This document shows positions 50,111 through 62,100 of a stretch of 64,000 bases of DNA, in pieces. The stretch spans positions 40,386,287-40,450,286 of the forward strand of contig NC_092326.1 in NCBI RefSeq assembly GCF_036785885.1, in the 5' to 3' direction. Within the stretch, counting starts at the first letter, position 1. Every line of letters begins with the position of its first letter. The translations under genes and the position numbers were made by a program. This DNA is from Coffea arabica. Taxonomy: Eukaryota > Streptophyta > Magnoliopsida > Gentianales > Rubiaceae. Below the pieces are notes generated by a model, which saw nothing but the letters and a program-made list of their open reading frames with translations, ran no database searches and was not told where the DNA came from.

Positions 50111-53100
50111 ATGGAAGCTGCCAATCCAATGGACTCACTGGTGTCTATTGCCGCGTCGATCTCTACGCCATCCACTAAACGGCGAATCCAAATCTTCAGC
50201 AATGAAATTCCATTCCTTCTTACTAACATTCCTAGTTATTCAGGTCATGTTTACGTATATTTATCATATATATATATATTACCATTGCTTATTGAATTGC
50301 TGTTTTATAGGAGTAGTAATGTTTTGCATAATGCATGGTTTGTTTGGACCATCGGAAAAATTGTTATTTGGACGGTGAATTGCAATATCTTTCTCATAGT
50401 TTGCATTTAGTTCTTGTTTAAAAGCAAGGCCATAGTTTATTTGGATATTTGGCCAGTATTATGAAGAGCCTGAAGTGTGTGTGGAGACTTCTAAACGTTC
50501 GGATATTATGGAGTAGAAGTGGGACAATGTAGCTGATAGCTTAACAGGAGAACCATATTTTTTTTGGATGAAGTTTGTTTGGAAAACTTTTGTATCATTC
50601 ACTGTAGCAATATTTTTGATGTGATGATGTGTCTAGAAAGATAAATGTGGTTGCAAAATGTGTTTAGGAATAATGGAAAAGTTTTTCTTTTCAAATGATC
50701 TCACTTTTAGAACTCGCCTTGATTTCTTGGTAGTTTATTCCATGGATATGATTGCTAGTTTGCTGCCAACGTTGTTCTTGCTTCATTTAGAAAATGTAAG
50801 CTTTCTTAGGTCTTTTGCGACCTGTGATCCTTTATTGGCAATCTTCTCTAGACACAATTAGTCACTAGGTATGACATGTAATTAGGGTACTCTATCAATT
50901 GGCGCTGTTTAGTTTGGCATTGCCCTATTACTCTTTGTTCAAGGGGCTCTATTAAGTTGAAGAAGCTGAAAATGCGTAATGATTGATGAAATTGGTTATA
51001 GGTGAGACAAATCAATGGGACACTTGAAGATTTATTGTTTGAGAAATTTCATTAGCTATTGATAACTTTCCTTGGCTTGAGAGAAAAATGCCTTTAGAAC
51101 CAAATATTGGTTTTTGGGGAATGAGACTTGGCAGGATAATTGTGAGGATATTGCAGATTGAAACTTTAAGCATTCTAAACTCCTTTATTTAGTGGATAAT
51201 CATATCTCTCTTTTGTATTATTGGAGTGTTAACTATCAAAATCACCTTGTAGTTTTTGCTGGACAAGTAGAAAGCCCTGTGATGAGCGTGCTTTTGTCTG
51301 TTTTGATCATATTTGTTCCACTTGCTGTGATTTTTCTTTTTTTTGGTAAAGTAATAATTAGGTGTTAAAGTATGTACAGTTGAAATGTACTAGTGTTTTT
51401 CTCTCTCAATGCACAAAATAGTTAGAAAAAATCAGTGTAAAAAGTTGCAATAAATATCCTATTGGATTTTGTACTTTAGATTTATGGGCATTGTGCTATA
51501 GCTTGCTAAGTTCTTGCTAGATGCATAAGGCTGACTTAAAACCAATTTAGTGCTAGAGTTTTGCGGTTCCTTGTTAAGTGTTATTTGTTTTCAACTTTTT
51601 AGAACCTATAGTGTTTAAAACTGATTCAAAGTATAATGAATAAACAAAAACTCATAATTTCACATTCAAATGTTGACTTATAATATTTCAGTATAGGGCC
51701 CATTTGGTTCATATATATTAAGTGGGAGAGATTTTGTGGGATTGTGCAAAATTCTTTTTCCTTTGTGAATCATTTATTCCTTATCATTCCTTTGATTTTC
51801 ATTTAAAGTTTTACTATCGATCTTAAGAATGGAGGTCTAATATCTTTGAGATCGTCTTTAAGGGAAGTCAAAATAAAGTTATCGTTTGGTTGTAAATTTG
51901 TCATTTGTTAGCTTGATTCGCTTTGTTCACATCTGAAGGCAATTAATTGTGGGGTATTAATTTCATGCCTAAACAAACCATGTAAGGTTCAGGACAATGT
52001 TAGTGGCCCAATCTCATCTAATCCCACGAGGCAAATATGCTCCTAGAGTGGTAATGTGCTCTATCATAAAAGAAGTGAGAGAATGGCAATGATAACTCCA
52101 TGATGATGGGTTTTAGCAAAACCTTTTCAGTTGTTTTTCTTCCATTTTTTTTCTTTCTTCTTCCTCAGTTTCTCAACCTTCAACCACCACTACCAACTTT
52201 GGCGGCACCTTCATCACCGCCATCAGAGTTGGTGCTACCGCTGGAGATTTTCCCTAGGAGCTTTTGAACTTGATTCTTGGGAAGTTAGATTTAGTTCCTG
52301 ATTGCATCCAGTTTGGGGCTCTAAGTGAATGCAAATCATGGCATCAGTTTATCTGGACAAGAAACGCAAACATATAACAACTATGCTCCAGGAACTCAAC
52401 TTGTTCTTGATCCCCATCCCTAATAAGAGTAAACAATGTTGCAATTAATACAGCATTTGTTAGCTCCTTCCTTTCTTTTTCAGTTTGTCAAACTTCAACC
52501 ATCACCACCAACTGCAGCAGTACAATTGCTCCTTCAACCAAATCAAGATACATAAAATAGTAGGGCATGGTGAAAGAATGAAGCAAAGAGGAAGAAGCTG
52601 CTGGGTCTCTAATGCCTTTTTCTGTTTTAATTGTTTTTGGCTTTTCATGTTTTAAAATTTAGAAATGGGGTAAAAGTGCCCAGTTTGCTTGGGAACAAGC
52701 ATTACCCACTTTTGGATTTTCTATACCAATAGATACATACCCATAGGTACCAGCCAAACATCATCTAAGCTCAAAACCCATAGTGTAGAGGGGGATTCCC
52801 CACAACCAAATGCCTGGTTAATTATTTAACTCCAATACCATGAAAGAAATTTAGCAGGCTTGAGATTTAAAAGTAAATTAAGGTGTAGGAGATACTTCTA
52901 GGATGGTTTCTCCATGGATTGCTTGCATATGTTGTGGGGATCCTATATAGGGCATGCTCTCAATTTATTCTGGTTTTTTAAAAGCCAAAATCAGAATCCA
53001 AAAGGCAAGTATCTCTTTTTTTTTTTTTTAATTATATATACCTCTAATTCCTGGGTTCTCAGCCTTAACCACTAGACCAAGGCGTTCTCAGCCAAAAGCA

Positions 53101-56100
53101 GATGTCTTGTAGCTTCTAATTTTTTTAATTATATATAGCTTTAAAATGCCAAAAGCTGAAAGAAACAAGCAGTTGAGAACATTGCATAATAGATTTTCTG
53201 AAATCAGAAGCTAAAGCATGTCCAGAAAATGAGTTTAGAACAGATCCATCTTCCTAACAGATTGGTTGTCTACGATATCTTTTATTTGGCTGGATGAGTT
53301 AGCAGTTGTTACATATTTGAGATCACTTTACTATTGAAATATGACTGCTTGATGGCTGCATATTTAGCACAAAAATTGGTGTTGTAAATCTCAAGTAATT
53401 CTAGCTACGAAGATTGTAGCTAAATACGACTTAAGTATCGACAGTGGTAACATTACCTCAAAACAGCACCAAGCAAAGGTTCAAACTCTGGATATCCGAT
53501 AGTCACTAAAATTTTCAGCTTTATATTCTAGATTCATTCAGGGTAATTGATACTTAATCTGAAAATAATAAAGGAAAAGGAAGAATCAAGATCACATGAT
53601 ATCAACAGTTTTTGACATGCATTATGAGGCACTGTTTGGGATATTGATTTCTTCCTTCTTTTCCTCTAATATGCGCAGCTCATCAGGAAATACTGTACAA
53701 TCTTAGGCATACACTGTTATACACATGCTTTACAGAGCACGCTTTGTGAGGAACTTGTTATCTGACAATAGCATAATAAAAGGGTGCTAGTTTCCTTTTT
53801 CTCATTGCAAATTGCTACGAGATGAAAGTGGTTGGTAGTTAAGTTACAAGAGAGTGACTTTTTATTTCATTTTTGTGTCTATGGTTCAAAAAATGACAAT
53901 TTGCATTTTGTTCCCCTTTTGTCAATTTGGCATGTCCTTTTTTTGAATGGTTGAATCTGGGCTTGATAATGGCTTAGCTAGTGGGAAGGTGATTTAGGGG
54001 TCACAAGATGATTTTACTTTTGCCTTATCATGAAACATAAGAGTGCTAGCCGCATATATTGCCCTTCACTATATGCCTGCCTTTGTGGCTTTGATATCTA
54101 TTAATGTACTGGAAAAGTTTTTGTGAACATACACTTTATATGGTGTGTGATGCTTGTTTATTTTGGCCATACACTGATTACCAGATTCCAGCTTTTTTCT
54201 TTTCCATTGTGATTTAAATCTGTGTCTTTTCCCTATTTCAGCTTGTAATTCTCACATCTTAATTTTATTGATGGATATACTTTTGAATCATGCAGATTTG
54301 ACCACTGATTTTACATCCCTCTTGGTAGAAACAATATTTAGAACATTGTCCGTTTATGATGATCGGGGATCGAGAAAAGCTGTGGATAATCTGATTGTAA
54401 AAGCTTTAAATGAAGTTGCATTTATGAAAATTTTTGCGGCAACACTAGTGCAGACAATGGAAAAGCAGTCAAAATTCCAGTCACATGTGGTCTGCTATAG
54501 ACTTATCAAGTGGTCTTGCCTTCTCTTAACAGAAAGTCGGTTTACCTCAGTATCAAAGAATGCACTACACAGAGTAGCTCAAGCGCAGGCATCAGTATTT
54601 CATATTGCTATGCAGGGATCATTTCGTGTAAAAAGGGCATCCAAGCAATTACTTTTGCATTTATTCTCTAAGGTATCATCTTTAGTGACTGTATATCATC
54701 TTAAGTGACTGTATACTGGTATTCAATAAGATTGTTAAGTGATTTGAAGCAATGTTCTTTTTCTAAACATGCATACTTTGCAGTCACCAGACATTTATTC
54801 AACCTACATGGAGGAACTAAAAAATTCAAGGATCTCTTATAAAGAATGTCCTGAATTTCTATTGGTGATTTTGGAGCATTCAAGTGCAAATTTGGTTCTA
54901 TTTGATCACTGGAGGGTAAGGGTTATTGATCACTGATCAGCTTGTAATGTCATTGATGGTATTTGGACCTTGAGAGATCATATTAGTTTATGTAGCTCTG
55001 CATCTTATCTTTTAACTTTTGCTTGCACTGTTGCTTACAAATCTGGCAGGAAACTTTTCTTGATATGTATGTTAAGGCTGTTCTAAATGCAAAGGAGAAG
55101 CCAGTGAAGGGCCTTATTGAAGCATTTCTTCCTTTGTTCCCGAAGTTGTCCCATGAAGATTTTAAGAATGTTGTCATCCCCACATCAGTTAAAATGCTGA
55201 AGCGGAATCCTGAGCTTGTTTTGGAGTCGGTTGGGGTTCTTTTGCAATCGACCAACCTTGATTTAAGCAAGTATGCAACTGAAATCCTTCAAGTGGTTTT
55301 GATTCAAGCTAGACATGCAGATGAAGCAAGAAGGCTTGCTGCCTTAGCCATAATAACATGCTTGAGCCAGAAATCCAGTAGTCCAGATGCTGTAGAGGCA
55401 ATGTTTACTATTGTGAGATCTGTAATTGGAGGTTTGTACTTATTTCCTGTTGAACAAGAACATGCATTTTTTTTTATTTTGGTTTTTGTTTTTGTTTTTG
55501 ATGGGTAATTAAACAGTCTGATGTCGATCTTTTAGATACCACGAACAATGCCATTTTATTGCAAGATCATATTTTCTCTTAAACTGTTAAGCTGGAAGCT
55601 GTTAACTCCTGAGCCAAAAACTAATTCGCAGCACTCAGAGTAAGATGAGTAAGAAGAAGAGAACATCATAAAAGAAGTTAAACAACTGAACAATGGTCTG
55701 GACAGTTAGGACTTGATCAAAACTTGAAGGGGATGTTGTATGCCTCTCTGCTTTTTTGTTACTTCGGTTGAAGTCCCATTTTCATGTTCATGAAAATGTT
55801 GAGGTAGTGGGCCTCTAGGCTGTTATATATGTGAAACATGGCATAAACTAAAATAACATGGTATCCACACTGATCCGAATTGTAAGTTAATTGGCTTGGA
55901 TTTTGGGGCATTGCTGTAATAGGTTAATTATCCTTTGTCAGGTTTGGGAGACATTATAGAAAAGGGGTTGCCACCCCATCATTTTAGTTTTGCTTTTTGA
56001 TGCCATGCCTTAATGGAGTTATGAAAACTGCACGGTTGCAGGCCATCTCATAATTTAATGTGACGTGAACAGGTTCTGAAGGGAGATTGACATTTCCATA

Positions 56101-59100
56101 TCAGAGAGTTGGCATGATTAATGCATTACAAGAATTGTCAAATGCTCCTGAAGGAAAATATCTCAGCAGCTTGACACCAACTATATGTAGTTTCCTTTTG
56201 TCTTGTTACAAGGATGATGGTAAGCCACATCCTTCTGATTATCCTTGGGCTGCGTGAGCACACACTCGTCCCCATTGTGTTTCTTTTGGGGGATTATGTA
56301 TGCTTATAGGCTACTGATTTCTTTTTCAATTCTTTGCCCTCCCTCCTGTTTGAACAGGGAATGAAGAGGTTAAGCTGGCTTGTTTATCTTCTTTAGCTTA
56401 TTGGGCTGCAAGATCTGCAGTTGCTATTCAGCAAGATGTAGTTTCATTTATTGCTTCTGGGCTCAAGGAGAAAGAAGCACTAAGGAGGGGTTTTCTTCGT
56501 TGTTTGCGAGTTATATGGAAAAACAATGATGCAGTTATCCAGGTGGGAAGACTTACGGTGTTTGTATTTGGAGTTCTTATGTGTTTTAATCATGCTGTCC
56601 TCGCTTTTTATTATCTGGCTAGCACTTTTGTTTTGTATTTGCAGATGTCATCCTTGCTGGTGCCTCTTATCCAACTAGTCAAAACTGGTTTTACAAAAGC
56701 AGCTCAACGTTTGGATGGCATTTATGCATTGCTATTAATGGCAAAAATTGTTTCTCTTGATGTTAAAGCAGGTATATCCTGTTGGTAGATTTTCATTTTT
56801 CTAATTAGCCTTAAACCCTCAGTATTTTTCCTATACATAAGCTGATTTTTCTTAATGTTGTAAACTGACATATTATATAATTTTTTTCTCCTTTCTCCAG
56901 ATGAGATGGTAACCAAGGAAAAGATTTGGTCTTTGATAGCACAGAATGAACCTTCTATTGTGCCACTTTCTCTGGTAAATGTCGTCTATGATTTACATCT
57001 ATATATTTCCCTTTAGTCTTGGTGGATTTTTATTTTATGCTTTTGTATTTGATGTTTTTACTTGTTATAATTATCAGCTTTTGATTAATTACTTGAATTT
57101 GATGGCCAATTTGCACTTGAGTTCTTCTTAGTCTTCATATTATAATGATCTATGTTTGCCACAAATTTGCGAATTAGTTAATTCTGATGTGCAAATAGAA
57201 TGAAAAACATACAACAGGCATGATCTTCAGGACTGGGAAATGCTTAGAATGTTCTTTTATTTCTGTTGAATGCTCATTTGTAAGCTGTCTTTGCTTGTTT
57301 CTGTGTAATTTCTTTGAGTTTCCACCCCGCCCCTTTAACATGCTTCATTGTTTTATGTAGGCAGCAAAAGTATCACTTGATGACTGTATGGCTTGTCTTG
57401 ACCTTTTTGAGGTGCTGCTTGTTGATCATCCTCATAGGTTTGTGTTTCTGTGTGGTCTAGACAAAGATGGTGCCCGTCCAAGGAGCATATGTTGGTTCGC
57501 ATAATTTTGTTGACACCTGTTGGATATCCAAATTTGTAAATCTGATTTGCTTATTATCCTCTTTAAAGTTGGATGAATTGCGGTATTTGAGCATGCCAAG
57601 GATAGAATAGGGCTTCCTGATGACATGGTACTTTTTGTCTAACAAAAGGTTTATCTAAACGGTTAGTTAATGGAAGGTGTAAATTTTAGTTCCATCTGCA
57701 TTGAGTTTTTTTGAGATTAAGAGTCAGAAGCTTCAGCTTCTGGGTTAATCAGAAGAACAAAACATAAAGAGCTTTGTGCCCTATTCAAGGTTGTATTTAC
57801 CTCCTAGCTTATTCCATAATCTTGAAGGTGCTGCATCTTGTCCGAGTTCCCACTGGCCTAGTGATTACTTAATGGATATGTGTTGGTCCAGACATGGCTC
57901 TAGGGCTTAGTGGCTTGGTACTGACCAGACTCTCATTTTCCTCTCTCAGATTAAATAATTTTTAAGTGATTAGGCTGTTAATTATTGTAACATCGTGGTA
58001 CCATCATTGATATCAGATATGGTTGGTTCTCTTATATTTTTAAATGTAGCATCGTCAATTCATTTTACCATTTAAAGAAGCTAGCCAATTCTTTATTTCT
58101 TTCCGTTATTTTTCATTAATTTTAAAGAACAGTTTAATTTGATTCCTGTTGTTTGTTAAGTTACCTTGAACTTATACATCTTCCATTTAATCCCTAGTCT
58201 TTAAAAGCTTGATCAAGCAATACTTTTGTTAGTTTTCCTTTTAACGTCAAAGTGATTATTATATGCATTGGTGATTTGCTTCCTAAAATTTCTATAGCAC
58301 GTTAAAAAGTGTGTATCTGGACTGCTGTAATTTTTCGGTTTTGTTTATTTGTGTTTACTATATAGACACTTATACTCTGACTTGCTCTTTATTGAATTTT
58401 GAAATGGGTTTTAATGTTTACTTAATATGTTTTTCTGGCATTTCCTTTGGTGGTGACTTGATCTTTATATTTCCTTTTTCTAGAGTATTGGAGAACTTTT
58501 CTGTCAGTGCATTATTGCAGGTTAGTGGGCTTTTTGCATTTTTTTTTTCCATGTGTTCTTCCTTTAAACCAGTTTTTGCTAATCTGTTATTGCTACACAG
58601 TTTCTGCTGTTTTCGCTGTGTCATCCAAATTGGGACTTTCGGAAAGCAGCTTATGATTCAACGAAGAAAATCCTTGCTGCTGCTCCACAATTATCTGAAC
58701 CAATTTTGCTTGAATTTTCAAATTATCTCTCAGTTGTTGGAGAAAAGGTGCTTCTTCTGAAAATGAGGTCAGTTTGTGTATATGATGAACTCTCTCTTTC
58801 TCCTGTTTTATCTTTTGTTATAGGTTCTAGGACTTCTAGAAAATTTTTTGTTTAACTTTTCTCTCTCTATTAGTGTAACTTTTTTGTTTTTGGATATGAT
58901 CTTCTTGAGCTGTGTGACTTTATCGCAACCACAGTACCCAAAATTCTTGTCTAAAAATTGCACTAACGTTGTGTCCTTGTTTTATTGATTAAAAAGAGCA
59001 TTTTTCCTATTATTTTACCCTTGTAGTTCAGTCAATAGAAGTTCCTGTCTTTGAATTGTTTATTTGGTTGATTAGAGGTTATTATTAGACTTTTGGCTAT

Positions 59101-62100
59101 ATAGATAGCTTTCAACTGTAGCAAGGACGTATGTGCTGCATTAACACAACACCCAAGGGGAAGTTTATTGTTATTTGGAAAGAAGACAGGAGGTTCCAGT
59201 TTTAACCATAGGTCTCAGTGGTTCTTAGTGTTTTATACCCTTTCTTTTTCCTTGAAAATAATTAACTCCAAAAATGGTATTCTTTATTGGTCCCACGATG
59301 CCTTATTAGAAGCACAACTAAACTGCATTAGGCAAGAAACTCTTTTTCTTGCACTCTTGGAGCACCTATAATTTGACTGCAAAAGATGACAGATATTATG
59401 TTATGGTGGTTTTTCTGTGTTTCAAGCAATATGAGAGGTAATACTGGACCAATTTTCAGATTTTTGGTAATTCTGGTTTTTGCATTTGCCTTATTTGATG
59501 AAAAATTTATTGAAGGTTCGTTGATGTATATAATCCCAAAAAGAAACTTTTAATGAATGACAAGATGCAATCAAGATGATAAGAAATCTTCTAGGATACA
59601 GTTAGTGAGATAATTTGCAAGAAATACCATTCCCCAACAGGTGAAGTGTAGAAAGAAATATGGCTATCCCAATTCAACTCTATGGGTATAAATTTATGTT
59701 TGAATATCCCATATTCTGCCCTTCTAGAGGCCATAACCTCGGAAATTGCCTTAAGATTTTACCTGGCTTAATCTTTCTAAAACCAGATGTTAATTGCTAC
59801 GACATCTGTAACCAGTATTAAGCCTTCCCACCTGGAACACTGGGATTCTATTTGAGAGAGCAATTTTATGCACGAAAAATTGGATGAATGCAGTCTGTCT
59901 TTTGTTTCATAGGTTGATCAAGATCTAAGAATGTAAATATAGAGAAAGATCTGTTTTTCTTTCCCCCAATAATTAGACTAACTTAAGACTTTCTAATGAG
60001 CAATGACCAGTTTACAGTAATTTTGTAGACAAGTGTAGCCTAGAAAACGCTTTGATCTAGATGAATTTTGTCCTCATGTTTGCTATTTATATGCTAATAA
60101 TTTTTTCATTAAATTTCCATTTATTTAGTTTAGTAACTGTGGAGGAATTATCCAAGATAACCATCTTGTTGCGTAAATAGGTCCCCATATGTTATGCAGT
60201 TTGGATGCCTTGGAAGTTGTTCTGCTTTAACTTGTCTGGCTAAAGCCAATTTTAATTTTTTTTATTATGATTTCTTCATCTCTGGGTGCTTTAGGATTTA
60301 ATATATTATGAAGTAAACTGCAAATTGTCCTTGATTGCCTATAGTTCATGTGAATCTTGATGTTATACTTTAAGGATCTGGTAGAAGTGGTATTATAGTT
60401 ACAGTTCAAAAGGTTGTGGTAGTGGTGATTTGTTGGTCAAAGTGATGCTGTTTGATTGTGAGATATTTTGGAGCAGATGCAGCTTAGTAAGCATGTATTT
60501 TCATGCTGGAGTGCGGATGAGTTAACTAATTGTGCAGTTTTGGTTCAAAATTGATGTTGGAGTTCTGGGCATGTCTATGAATGGACTTGGCTGGGTACTG
60601 GACCATGTTCCTTGTACCAGAGGTGTTTGAGGGGCCATGTAATAATATTAACTATGTTGTGGTTTTGTTTCCCTCAAGGAATGGCCTCCAAAATCCTGTG
60701 CACCATTTTTCCTACTATATTTTTGCCTGTAAGATAGATTCTTGTATGTCAGTTTGTCTTTTGGCTTAAACTTCAGTGCAGCAGTTGGAATTTAGTTGAT
60801 TATTCTGATCTTGTACTTACCCTTGTACATAATTTACTTATTCTTTTTTGTTCTTTTTATTTATTTTATTGTTTGGCTTGCAGTGACTCTGAAAATTTGT
60901 TGGATCCTCAAGTGCCCTTCATCCCGCCTGTGGAGCTTTTGGTGAAGGCTTTGCTTGTAATTGGATCTTCCGTTTTGGCAGCTTCCAAATGTATTTCTGT
61001 CGAACTACTCTGCTGCTCACATCATCCATTCCTTATTGGCACATCGAAAAAAAATATAGTCTGGAAGGTAATTGTTCAACCTCTCCTTTTGAAACTTATT
61101 AATGTATAAGATAAGATATAGAAAACCTGCTAAACTATTTGTTCTCTAGCTATTACAAAAGAGTTCTCTGGTCTGGCTTTCAAGTCTAATGACTTGTTTT
61201 GCTACAAGTGGAATTAATACCCAAGAGGATGCATCTTTGACTGTTTAGAGCCTGTTTGTTGTTGTTTGCTGTGGCTAGAAATTGAGCCACGTGCCTATAT
61301 TTTGGGTTGGGCTTGGGTGGTATTGGGTGTGGTCCCTAAATGATTCTCTTTGAAGCTTGGTATTGATGGTATGAGTCAGCATAAGTCAATAGAATCTTAT
61401 TTAGTCTCAATTATACTTGCATTCTGGTTTGTTGAAGCTAGGAAATGCTGATGATTAGAAACAATAATGAGCAATTGATTTTTCTGCTGAATATGATGTG
61501 TCAGTACTCAAATCAGTAAGAATTTTCTCACTGATCAGAAGAATACAATGTTGCCTATAGTCTTATTGGTCTTTTTGGGATGATTGGATTGGATTGGATC
61601 TCTTAAGTTTAAACATTTTTGGTGATATTGATGCTGTTTCTACTGATGGTGGTATTCTTTACTATTAGTAGATTGCACATACCAAAAATTTTTGGAAGGT
61701 TATTCAAGATTTAATGTGCTAATTGATGGTGTCTTGTGACTGTTGTTGACCTGCTTTGCTTTTGGCTTCCCCTAGATGAATGTTAATGTTGTGGCATACC
61801 GTTTTTTCTTTTTGCAGAGGCTGCAGAAATTTTTGCAGCTGCATGGTTTTGATGTCATTGAACTTGTTGCGGCCAATGTGGTTAATTTGTGCAAGGTGAA
61901 AAGTAGTTAACATGCTATTTCTGTGGTCCTTGTGTTTAGGAATTACAGTGTTTAATGGGGCTTTAGAACAAATGGTTTTTTTTTTCTTTCTTGCATCGCA
62001 TATGCAAGCAACCTACAGAATTTTTTTCCCTTCAAATTTGACTGCATCCATGATAAAAAATTCTTGGTACAAGACGTATCCATCATTGTCTCATCATTTT

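Noticed and set aside
51690..52010. GGGCCCATTTGGTT as the terminus of a further MITE in ILITYHIA intron 1
   Set aside because: No matching inverted terminus was found on the right side.
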